Assembly (NCBI GenBank): GCA_946406115.1
Contig: OX291553.1
Coordinates: forward strand, 7,259,001-7,323,000
DNA: 64,000 nucleotides
Source of the DNA: Apoda limacodes
Lineage: Eukaryota; Arthropoda; Insecta; Lepidoptera; Limacodidae
Direction: 5' to 3'
Below the pieces are notes generated by a model. That model was not told the origin of the DNA, searched no databases, and saw nothing but the letters and a program-made list of their open reading frames with translations. A program made the translations under genes and the position numbers. Within the stretch, counting starts at the first letter, position 1. Every line of letters begins with the position of its first letter. Shown here piece by piece: positions 48,909-55,472 of the stretch.

Positions 48909-49262
48909 ATGAATATTGATAAATTTGGTCACCATGTGCATAAAAGAATGCGTTTTTCAGAAATATTTGAATTTGCTGATAAAGCACTGTTAAAGTCAGA
49001 TAGTGGGAGTTTTGACTTACAATCAGCAAGACTAGTAGGTGTGAAGTCACCTATAAAGTCTGATGATGCTGTCAACAAGGAATATGTAGATCACACATGT
49101 AAAAATTTTTGTAGCAAGAAAGATTTTGAAACTCTTACAGAAACTTTAAAAACCGATATAAAAATGTATTTAAAACAGTTTGAAGAAAGGTTTTGTACGA
49201 AAGACTACTTGGATAAAATAGTAATTAAGATTAAAAATGAGCAAACATCAAGTGGTAAATGA
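48909..49262 (+). CDS. Small coiled-coil protein, function unknown
   Basis: 117 residues. The first third (HHVHKRMRFSEIFEFADKAL) is polar and basic. Residues about 38-60 contain LQSARLVGVKSPIKSDDAVN followed by KEYVD, a repeat-like turn resembling short segments of phage tail-fibre proteins. The rest is heptad-like (ETLTETLKTDIKMYLKQFEE), consistent with a coiled coil. The last 26 bases overlap the integrase start in another frame. It could be a trimeric fibre or adaptor protein; that is a guess from composition. It is typical of this gene neighbourhood in insect Mavericks. Confidence 0.65.
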   Translation: MNIDKFGHHVHKRMRFSEIFEFADKALLKSDSGSFDLQSARLVGVKSPIKSDDAVNKEYVDHTCKNFCSKKDFETLTETLKTDIKMYLKQFEERFCTKDYLDKIVIKIKNEQTSSGK

Positions 49263-50172
49263 AATCCACAAACCAGCACGAAAAAATTTTCCTCGGCGTC
49301 ACGTTATTTTAAGAAGGATTGATGATTTATGGCAAGCAGATCTCATAGATTTTAATAATCTTAAAAAATATAATAAGTGCTACAGTTTTATTTTGATTAT
49401 TATTGATTGTTTTTCGAAGTATGCTTGGTCTGTACCATTAAAAACGAAAAGTAAGAAAGAGGTCAGTACAGCCTTTGAAAACATTTTACGTTTAAGTGGT
49501 CGTTGTCCAAATAATTTACAAACTGATATGGGTTCAGAATTTTACAATGAATCTTTCAAAAAAGTTATGAATGCTTTTAAAATAAATCATTATTCATCAT
49601 ATTCAGTTAAAAAAGCTTCTATTGTCGAAAGACTGATTAAAACTATTAAAAATCAGTTATTTAAATGTTTTACTTTCAATGGAAATAAAAGATGGATTGG
49701 AAATACTATAAAAGACGTTATGCTTTCATATAATAATACCAAACATCGCATCACCCAATATAAACCATGCGAAGTTGACAAAGAAAATGAAATGATGGTT
49801 TTAAATAATATCAACAAGTCTCAGAAACAGTCATTTACGTCGTATAAAAATAAATTTAAAGTAGGAGATATTGTTCGCATTAGTAAATATAAAACAATAT
49901 TTCAAAAGGGATATACTCCTAACTGGACTACTGAACTTTTTGTTATTAGAAAAGTTAATAACACTAACCCACCAACTTACCTTATTGAAGATTGCAAAAA
50001 ACAAATAATAATGGGATCATTTTATGAGCAAGAACTTCAAAAAACAAACTGTCCTAACGTGTATTTAGTAGAAAAAGTTATTAGAAAAAACAGAGATAAG
50101 TTGTTTGTTAAATGGTTGGGTCTTAATGATAACGAAAATTGCTGGATTAGAAGAAATGAACTTGTTAAATAA
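49237..50172 (+). CDS. Retroviral-type integrase with chromodomain
   Basis: 311 residues. It should catalyse insertion of the linear element DNA into host chromatin. The DDE core is D35 (WQADLIDF), D97 (LQTDMGSEF) and E131 (ASIVERLIKT), giving a D-61-D-33-E spacing as in rve-family enzymes. A basic SH3-like segment follows (KFKVGDIVRISKYKT, about 206-220), and residues 275-311 form a chromodomain (YLVEKVIRKNRDKLFVKWLG), likely a histone reader that biases target choice. No N-terminal HHCC zinc domain is present. The ATG lies inside the preceding gene (overlap 49237-49262). No in-frame stop; all three catalytic acids are present. Confidence 0.92.
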   Translation: MSKHQVVNEIHKPARKNFPRRHVILRRIDDLWQADLIDFNNLKKYNKCYSFILIIIDCFSKYAWSVPLKTKSKKEVSTAFENILRLSGRCPNNLQTDMGSEFYNESFKKVMNAFKINHYSSYSVKKASIVERLIKTIKNQLFKCFTFNGNKRWIGNTIKDVMLSYNNTKHRITQYKPCEVDKENEMMVLNNINKSQKQSFTSYKNKFKVGDIVRISKYKTIFQKGYTPNWTTELFVIRKVNNTNPPTYLIEDCKKQIIMGSFYEQELQKTNCPNVYLVEKVIRKNRDKLFVKWLGLNDNENCWIRRNELVK

Positions 50173-50227
50173 TTTAACGTACTTATACTATCTACAGTTT
50201 TCGGTACTTATCACTTTCTTTTCAGAA

Positions 50228-50956
50228 ATGAAAGGAGAAGGACTTGTAAATAATTTAATTAATAATCTTCCTTTTGAGTTACATTTACCAGGATATAACT
50301 ATTGCGGTCCGGGAACACGACTAAGAGAACGGTTATTAAAGGGTGATAAGGGGGTACACAAATTAGATGAAGCTTGTATGCATCACGATATTGCATACTC
50401 TAATTTCTCAGATCTGTCGAACCGGCACAAAGCAGATAATCAATTACTAAATATGGCAAGAAAACGTCTCAAATCAAAAGACTCTGGAAAAGGTGAAAAA
50501 CTTGCATCATGGCTTGTTAGCAAAGTTATGAAAGCCAAAATTAAAACAGGTGCAGGAGTCAAGAAGTTCAAAAAAATTATATCCAAAATACGATCAAAAA
50601 TTAAGAAATTTAAACATAAAGATAGTAATACTGCTATTAAATATGCATATTTAGCAGCCAAGAAATTATTTCCTAAAAAATGCCGTGTGCACTTACCACG
50701 TATTATACCACTTCCGAAATCAGGAGGCATTCTACCTTTGATCCCAATATTTGCGGGGCTGTCAGCCTTAGGTAGTTTAGCTGGAGGTGCGGCAGGTATA
50801 GCTAAATCAATAAATGATTATAAAATGGCTCAACAAAATTTTAAGGAGTCTGAACGACATAATAAAATTATGGAATCTGTAGCATTAGGTAAAGGATTGT
50901 ATATTAAACCATATAAAAAAGGCAATGGCATATTTTTAAATTCATCAAAAAACTGA
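50228..50956 (+). CDS. Phospholipase A2 domain protein (parvovirus VP1-like)
   Basis: 242 residues from the ATG at 50228. The frame is open further upstream but has no better start, and this ATG directly precedes the domain. The calcium loop YCGPGT (residues 25-30) and the catalytic HHDIAYSNF (52-60, His53-Asp54) are those of secreted and parvoviral PLA2. In such viruses this activity helps particles leave endosomes; here the role is inferred. After a Lys-rich middle (about 80-150) there is a hydrophobic glycine/alanine stretch (IFAGLSALGSLAGGAAGIAK, about 172-191) suited to membrane interaction, then a basic tail. The gene ends A_AAA_AAC_TGA, a perfect -1 slippery site abutting the stop, and the protease frame that follows is in the -1 register. 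Confidence 0.85.
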   Translation: MKGEGLVNNLINNLPFELHLPGYNYCGPGTRLRERLLKGDKGVHKLDEACMHHDIAYSNFSDLSNRHKADNQLLNMARKRLKSKDSGKGEKLASWLVSKVMKAKIKTGAGVKKFKKIISKIRSKIKKFKHKDSNTAIKYAYLAAKKLFPKKCRVHLPRIIPLPKSGGILPLIPIFAGLSALGSLAGGAAGIAKSINDYKMAQQNFKESERHNKIMESVALGKGLYIKPYKKGNGIFLNSSKN

Positions 50957-50971
50957 GAACCAGGCTGCCTG
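50947..50971 (+). promoter_or_regulatory. Candidate -1 ribosomal frameshift signal
   Basis: Heptamer AAAAAAC (50947-50953) is placed in the phospholipase frame as A_AAA_AAC and is followed at once by TGA (50954-50956). Seven bases downstream of the heptamer a small GC hairpin can form, CAGG (50961-50964) with CCTG (50968-50971) and loop CTG. A -1 slip enters the protease frame, which is open from about 50914 and encodes conserved-looking protease residues before the first ATG. The stimulatory hairpin is weak, so a longer pseudoknot would be needed for high efficiency. Alternatives: CTG initiation at 50965, or a chance mutation. Confidence 0.5.
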
Positions 50972-51351
50972 AGAGAGCACTTACAAATTATGACATCTTA
51001 GAACATGCCAAAAAAACAAAAATACCAGAGTTTAGAGGAGTATATATGAAAGACAGATTACCTGGAAAGGTGAAAAAAGTTGAATGTGGCATAGTTAATT
51101 TGGATAGTTACAAGAATCAAGGAACTCATTGGGTAGCCTATGCAAAGATTGATAAATATTGTCAGTATTTTGACAGTTTTGGAGATTTAAAACCACCGAT
51201 TGAATTAGTAAAATATTTAGACACAAACAATATAACTTACAATTACACAAAGTTCCAAAAATTTAATTCATATAATTGCGGACATCTATGTTTAAAGTTT
51301 TTGCACAATTTCTGGAAACAATGTACGATAAAGGTAAAAACGGTAGTATAA
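50965..51351 (+). CDS. Adenain-like cysteine protease
   Basis: Maturation protease predicted to cleave capsid precursors. Counting from the first ATG (51046), residues include THWVAY with His28, YFDSFGD with Asp43, and TKFQKFNSYNCGHLC with Gln71 and Cys78; the Gln-to-Cys spacing of seven equals that of adenovirus protease. The same frame is open upstream to about 50914, and the segment RALTNYDILEHAKK to RGVYMKD lies ahead of that ATG. It looks like genuine protease N-terminus, so 51046 is too late a start. The start given here is the CTG at 50965; entry by -1 frameshift from the phospholipase gene is the other possibility. Catalytic residues are all present. Confidence 0.82.
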   Translation: MPERALTNYDILEHAKKTKIPEFRGVYMKDRLPGKVKKVECGIVNLDSYKNQGTHWVAYAKIDKYCQYFDSFGDLKPPIELVKYLDTNNITYNYTKFQKFNSYNCGHLCLKFLHNFWKQCTIKVKTVV

Positions 51352-51388
51352 ATTCGGACTGATTAGTTCTGCTGTTACCAATCGCAAT

Positions 51389-52060
51389 ATGTCCTTCACG
51401 CTGTCTATAACAGGTAACACCTCTGTTCTGACGACGAACTATTTTCCTACATTACAACTTGATGGTGAATATGAGTGTGCCTTGCTACATTTATCTACAT
51501 TTAATTCCTTACCGAATATTGATGGCAGAAATAATAAATTTCATTATGGGACTAATGAACTAATAGAAATCCCTGAAGGTGCATACGAACTTCAAGATAT
51601 TTGTGACTATTTAAAATCGAAAATAAAAAAATGTGACTTAAAATTATATTGTAACAATAACACTTTAAAGACAACAATATTTTGTACTAAAGATATTCAT
51701 TTTGAAAAACGGTCATCACTTGGTAACCTGTTAGGTTTTGGTGAAGTATTGTTAAAAGCTAATAAATTGCACGAGTCCCGCTTTCCAGTTAACATTTTAT
51801 CAACAACTGTGATCAGAGTCGAATGTGACATAGTCAGTGGTTCATACATAAACGGAGTTTCCAGTCACATCATCCACGAGTTTTCTCCGAATGTTCCTCC
51901 AGGTTATAGAATAATAGAAATACCAAAAAACATTATTTATTTTCCTGTAAATAGGAATACCATTAACAATATAGACATAAGAATATTGGATATAAAGAAT
52001 AACTTGATAAATTTAAGAGGTGAAGAAATTCAGTTGTATTTACATATCAAGAAGAAATGA
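51389..52060 (+). CDS. Minor capsid protein, penton-like (single jelly roll)
   Basis: 223 residues, 36 bases after the protease stop. The N-terminus (MSFTLSITGNTSVLTTNYFP) followed by LDGEYECALLHLSTFNSLPN and later IEIPEGAYELQDICDYLK is the pattern of the Polinton minor capsid protein predicted to form pentons at the capsid vertices. Beta-strand-rich character fits a jelly roll; no transmembrane segment. The stop TGA overlaps the ATG of the next small gene as ATGA (52057-52060). The assignment rests on position and sequence pattern, not on a catalytic motif. Confidence 0.78.
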   Translation: MSFTLSITGNTSVLTTNYFPTLQLDGEYECALLHLSTFNSLPNIDGRNNKFHYGTNELIEIPEGAYELQDICDYLKSKIKKCDLKLYCNNNTLKTTIFCTKDIHFEKRSSLGNLLGFGEVLLKANKLHESRFPVNILSTTVIRVECDIVSGSYINGVSSHIIHEFSPNVPPGYRIIEIPKNIIYFPVNRNTINNIDIRILDIKNNLINLRGEEIQLYLHIKKK

Positions 52061-52200
52061 TTGATTACTATAAAAACGAACAACGTCCAGTTAAAACGCG
52101 TAGTAATAATGGTGGTGTTCGTAAAACAACACATACCAAGAAAAAAAAATTAAGCGTTGAAAACATAAACTTTTTAAAATTAGTTGGCCTATTAAAATGA
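52057..52200 (+). CDS. Small basic protein (47 residues)
   Basis: A complete short reading frame fills the gap between the penton-like and major capsid genes. It starts at an ATG that overlaps the upstream stop (ATGA, 52057-52060) and ends at a TGA that overlaps the downstream ATG (ATGA, 52197-52200). The product is strongly basic in its middle (RPVKTRSNNGGVRKTTHTKK) and ends with a short hydrophobic helix-like piece (NFLKLVGLLK). Small arginine/lysine-rich virion proteins that condense DNA occur at comparable places in adenovirus-like genomes, so a core protein role is plausible but unproven. The double stop/start overlap argues that it is translated. Confidence 0.7.
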   Translation: MIDYYKNEQRPVKTRSNNGGVRKTTHTKKKKLSVENINFLKLVGLLK

Positions 52201-53408
52201 GTATTTTAAACATTATCAATCCTCCTGTTCACGATAATTCTATCGAGGCTATCGAAACTCATTCGTATAAACCTTATGTCACAAGTTTTAACAAAAACGA
52301 TGAAATTAGAATTCCGATTAATCAGCAAGATGTATACATATTGCCCTCCGCAAGTACCTTGTACTTAGAAGGAATAGTAAATGTAATAAAAAGAGATACA
52401 AAAGAAAAAGTATCTAGTGTTCAATTTACAAACAATCCCCTTCTATATTTATTTCAAGATATTCGATATGAATTAAATGGAGTCGAAATTGATAAAGTGA
52501 AAAATGCTGGCGTTACCACAACAATGAAAAGTTTATTATCAATGAATGAAACTGAATCAAAAATTTCAAAAGCTTGGGGTTGGGACATTGATGGTACAAA
52601 AAATATGCATGGTGGAAGATTTTCAGCATCTATACCGTTGAGCAATATTTTAGGTTTTGCTGAGGATTACAAGAAAGTTGTAATTAATTGTAAACATGAA
52701 CTTGTCATGTTGCGCAGTAACACAAATCTAAACGCGGTCAAATTAAATACTGGAGAAGTTATAGACGATATTGAAATACATAAAATAATCTGGCGTGTTC
52801 CGCATATTAAGGTCTCCGACCGAGAACGAATAAATTTTCTTAAACTATTAGAAAAGGATCGCACCATTCAATTAACGTTTAGAAATTGGGACCTATATGA
52901 AAATACGTTAGCTAAAACCACCAAGCATACCTGGACCATCAAAACTTCATCTCAAATAGAAAAACCTAGATATGTTATTGTAGGCTTGCAAACTGGTAGA
53001 AAAAATGATGCTTTGAAAGATATGTCGCACTTTGATCATTGTAATTTACGTGATGTTAAAGTTTTTCTGAATTCAACATATTTTCCTTATGAATGTCTAA
53101 ATGCAAACTTTTCTGAAGATAGATTTGTTTTAATATATGAACAATACGTTAAGTTTCAACAGTCTTATTATGGTCGTAGAGCTGAACCGTTGCTAAGCAC
53201 GAAAGAATTTAAAGAAAAAGCGCCGCTATTTGTCATTGATTGTGCTCGTCAGCCTGAATCACTAAAGAGTGGGCCTGTAGTAAACATTCGATTAGAGTTA
53301 GAAAGTGATGTAGAAATTCCTGATCAGACATCTGCTTACTGTTTAATACTAAACGATTGTATAGTTGAATATAAACCTTTAAGTAACATCGTTCGTAAAA
53401 TATCATGA
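52197..53408 (+). CDS. Major capsid protein (double jelly roll, hexon-like)
   Basis: 403 residues. The N-terminal region (EAIETHSYKPYVTSFNKNDE, then IRIPINQQDVYILPSASTLY) and LLYLFQDIRYELNGVEIDKV are characteristic of the insect Maverick capsid protein that trimerises into pseudo-hexameric capsomers. Length is within the usual range for a double jelly-roll protein. It is uninterrupted, and it is the largest of the structural genes. Its start overlaps the stop of the small basic gene and its own stop overlaps the start of the next gene (ATGA, 53405-53408), an arrangement suited to termination-reinitiation. Confidence 0.85.
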   Translation: MSILNIINPPVHDNSIEAIETHSYKPYVTSFNKNDEIRIPINQQDVYILPSASTLYLEGIVNVIKRDTKEKVSSVQFTNNPLLYLFQDIRYELNGVEIDKVKNAGVTTTMKSLLSMNETESKISKAWGWDIDGTKNMHGGRFSASIPLSNILGFAEDYKKVVINCKHELVMLRSNTNLNAVKLNTGEVIDDIEIHKIIWRVPHIKVSDRERINFLKLLEKDRTIQLTFRNWDLYENTLAKTTKHTWTIKTSSQIEKPRYVIVGLQTGRKNDALKDMSHFDHCNLRDVKVFLNSTYFPYECLNANFSEDRFVLIYEQYVKFQQSYYGRRAEPLLSTKEFKEKAPLFVIDCARQPESLKSGPVVNIRLELESDVEIPDQTSAYCLILNDCIVEYKPLSNIVRKIS

Positions 53409-53881
53409 ATTCTTATTTTGTCGATGTTCAAGGATTTAAAAATTACAAAAATGATTTTATCATAAAAGAATTTGCAATTTCTGACAAATATAACAACACT
53501 CGGGTATTTTTGATTAAGCCTCCTTACCCGTACACGAAATTAACTGATGAAGAAAAGAAAACAGTATCATGGATTGAACGAAACAGAGGTATCTATTGGA
53601 GCGAAGGTTACATAGATTATTATAAATTCTTAAGACTAATGAAATCATTTTTGAAAAATAAGGAAGTCATAACGAAAGGAGACGAAAAGAAAAAATGGAT
53701 TAATTTACTCTGTGAAAAGTGTCAGTCTTCAAATATTGAGGAGATAGGTTGTCCTAGCTTTGGTAATCTGTACGATAAATATAGTAGTGTAGGTTCTGTA
53801 ACAAGTTGTAAAAATCATAAAAAAGAATGCGCTTTAAAAAATGTTTTATGTATTAAGAAATGGTACTTTGAAAATGTGTAA
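53405..53881 (+). CDS. Conserved 158-residue protein, possibly RNase H-fold
   Basis: Starts in the stop codon of the capsid gene. It begins MNSYFVDVQGFKNYKNDFII; the first strand ending in VDVQG resembles the first catalytic strand of RNase H-fold or DEDD exonucleases, with Gln where a second acid would stand. Later landmarks are IYWSEGYIDYYKFLRLMKSF, TKGDEKKKWINLL and IGCPSFGNL, then a Cys/His-rich end (CKNHKKEC, about residues 137-144). Similar proteins are frequent in insect genomes next to Maverick genes. Activity is uncertain because the acid set appears incomplete. AATAAA signals follow at 53900-53910. Confidence 0.6.
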   Translation: MNSYFVDVQGFKNYKNDFIIKEFAISDKYNNTRVFLIKPPYPYTKLTDEEKKTVSWIERNRGIYWSEGYIDYYKFLRLMKSFLKNKEVITKGDEKKKWINLLCEKCQSSNIEEIGCPSFGNLYDKYSSVGSVTSCKNHKKECALKNVLCIKKWYFENV

Positions 53882-53894
53882 ATTTTTTACTTGT

Positions 53895-53912
53895 TTACTA
53901 AATAAATAAATA
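53895..53912 (+). terminator. Polyadenylation signals of the plus-strand block
   Basis: Overlapping AATAAATAAATA about 20 bases after the last plus-strand stop. Likely 3' end of the late transcript. Confidence 0.5.
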
Positions 53913-54228
53913 GTTTAATATTTTTTTGTATTATTTTTGAACCTTAACCAATCCATCACTTATAATTTTATTATATTTATGAAACGGATACAAGAAAGGT
54001 AATGTGAAAGGATAATTTTAACTATGGGGTGGACATCTACAGAGTAAAATGCTAATAATGAAATGTGAGTGAGACTTTAAATAATACACTTTTTTTAAAT
54101 ATACTTTTTTATTTTCAATTTGTACATTTTATATTTCTAAATAGATTTCATATTTATCTACTAAGATATTGTCGCAGCGCAGGCTATTTTGACATCCGTA
54201 TCTTGTCTTGACATGAAACAAAGCGTTA
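53913..54228. other. Convergent intergenic region
   Basis: No gene. On the minus strand, AATAAA-like bases at about 54106-54112 may end the small minus-strand transcript starting at 54627. Confidence 0.45.
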
Positions 54229-54321
54229 TTATCTGTAACAAAACAAAAAATGATTAGTGTATTGCTTCTGTAAAAGGAAATAATACCATTTCAAAGACTT
54301 AAAAGTAAGGAGAAGTAAAAA

Positions 54322-54609
54322 TTAGCTATTATATAAAAACATATCTACATACCTGAAAAGATTTACGTTGCACAGATTTTCGTTGCGCTCTCCTAGCTCA
54401 GACGTTATTTGGTATATTAATTGGGATGCCTTGTATAGAATATTATCCTTTTCATCATAAACTATATATTGAGTTTTAATACGTGATCGTAAATGCACAT
54501 CATTTGCTTTATCAACTGCATCAAAAATTTCAACTTTTACTAAATACTTTGGTATTTTTGAGTCCATAACTGCCACCATACTAGCTTGCATTGATCGAAC
54601 TTCAGACAT
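54322..54609 (-). CDS. Small ORF of unknown function, possibly spliced
   Basis: 95 residues, not recognised. It contains YLVKVEIFDAVDKANDVHLR and IKTQYIVYDEKDNILYKASQ, a pattern that could form a small beta-rich domain. The ATG lies 18 bases after TCAGT (54627-54623), the arthropod initiator. Near the end CAG|GTATGT (54353/54352) is a strong splice donor and TTTTGTTACAG (acceptor ending at 54233) a good acceptor; using them would end the protein a few residues earlier. Use of a weaker donor at AAC|GTAAAT would instead add about 24 residues. Codon use is less AT-biased than its neighbours. It may be a host-derived or early gene of the element. Confidence 0.45.
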   Translation of the reverse strand: MSEVRSMQASMVAVMDSKIPKYLVKVEIFDAVDKANDVHLRSRIKTQYIVYDEKDNILYKASQLIYQITSELGERNENLCNVNLFRYVDMFLYNS

Positions 54610-54622
54610 GATTTCGTGTATA

Positions 54623-54627
54623 CTGAT
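54623..54627 (-). promoter_or_regulatory. Initiator TCAGT for the small minus-strand ORF
   Basis: TCAGT read on the minus strand, 18 bases ahead of the ATG at 54609. Such a short leader is common for this initiator class. No TATA box at the right distance. Confidence 0.35.
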
Positions 54628-54938
54628 ATAGATGTGACCGCACTTAACGCGAAGAACGTAATGAGCTAAGAGCTAGGCATATGCCATGCACCATATACTA
54701 GACAACGCGCCCCGCTCCCCGCGCTCGCACGCTATGCAACAATGCAACGTAATACGCATGCGTCATTAAAAATCATGTCTGGACTGGTTAATTGTTGCTC
54801 TAGATAGACTAATAGCAGGTATAATGGTATCTTCCAAGTATAGTGGTAGAAAATAAATAATAAATACAAATTCTACATACATAAATTTATTTTCAATAAT
54901 CATGCACTATACAATAATTAAACAATTTTTTAAAATAT
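54628..54938. other. Spacer with a GC-rich patch
   Basis: Bases 54698-54770 are GC-rich ('CGCGCCCCGCTCCCCGCGC' at 54705-54723) in otherwise AT-rich element DNA and would lie upstream of the minus-strand ORF at 54609. It could be a promoter or an insertion. TTTATT at 54888 on the plus strand gives AATAAA for the polymerase block. Confidence 0.35.
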
Positions 54939-55472
54939 TTATAAGTTGAAAATTACAAAAGGTAAAAAATAATCAAACCCAATAGTCACTATTTCATTTT
55001 CAACCAAAGACTCGGTATTACAATTACACAATAGTCTATAGTAAATGTTTTCAACGGAAGAAAGTGTGTCTTGTTTAATAATTTTTTTAAAACGTGTAAT
55101 GCATTCAGACACATATTCATCTAAACTTAAAAGATAATCGAAATATATACACATACAACGGTAAATTTTTTTTAAGATGCCTAGTACTTTTGTAACAATT
55201 TCGTAATCACACAGTTTTACACAGTATAAAAAGACATATAATTCATGCATATCACAAGTATTTAAATTTAGAATATTTTTAATATAACCAAAATCACTTG
55301 AGGTTAATGTTACTATTTCACAATCACTTTGCAATATCTTGACTTTTGGTTTGAAATCGATGTCGCCCCATAGTGCAATTATTAACTGTAGACCGTTATA
55401 TTCGTATGTATGTTTTAAGACACATATGGTTGACAAGTAACTTATACCCCTAAAATAGACACGTGACCCCAT
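54939..55472 (-). CDS. Unrecognised 177-residue protein overlapping the polymerase gene
   Basis: Starts at an ATG (55472) inside the last 31 bases of the polymerase frame. It is rich in Ile, Leu, Cys and Tyr (MHELYVFLYCVKLCDYEIVT, KIYRCMCIYFDYLLSLDEYV) with mostly helical character and no motif I know. No signal peptide or clear membrane helix. The overlap with polymerase and the lack of internal stops over 534 bases suggest it is real and co-expressed. I found no relative by memory; it may be lineage-specific. Confidence 0.55.
   Translation of the reverse strand: MGSRVYFRGISYLSTICVLKHTYEYNGLQLIIALWGDIDFKPKVKILQSDCEIVTLTSSDFGYIKNILNLNTCDMHELYVFLYCVKLCDYEIVTKVLGILKKIYRCMCIYFDYLLSLDEYVSECITRFKKIIKQDTLSSVENIYYRLLCNCNTESLVENEIVTIGFDYFLPFVIFNL

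Noticed and set aside
50105..50227. Longer N-terminus for the phospholipase protein
   Set aside because: The upstream extension overlaps the integrase end in another frame, begins at a non-ATG codon and adds no domain; the ATG at 50228 directly precedes the domain.
51046..51351. Protease starting at the first ATG
   Set aside because: Protease-like residues lie upstream in the same frame, so this ATG would cut off part of the fold.
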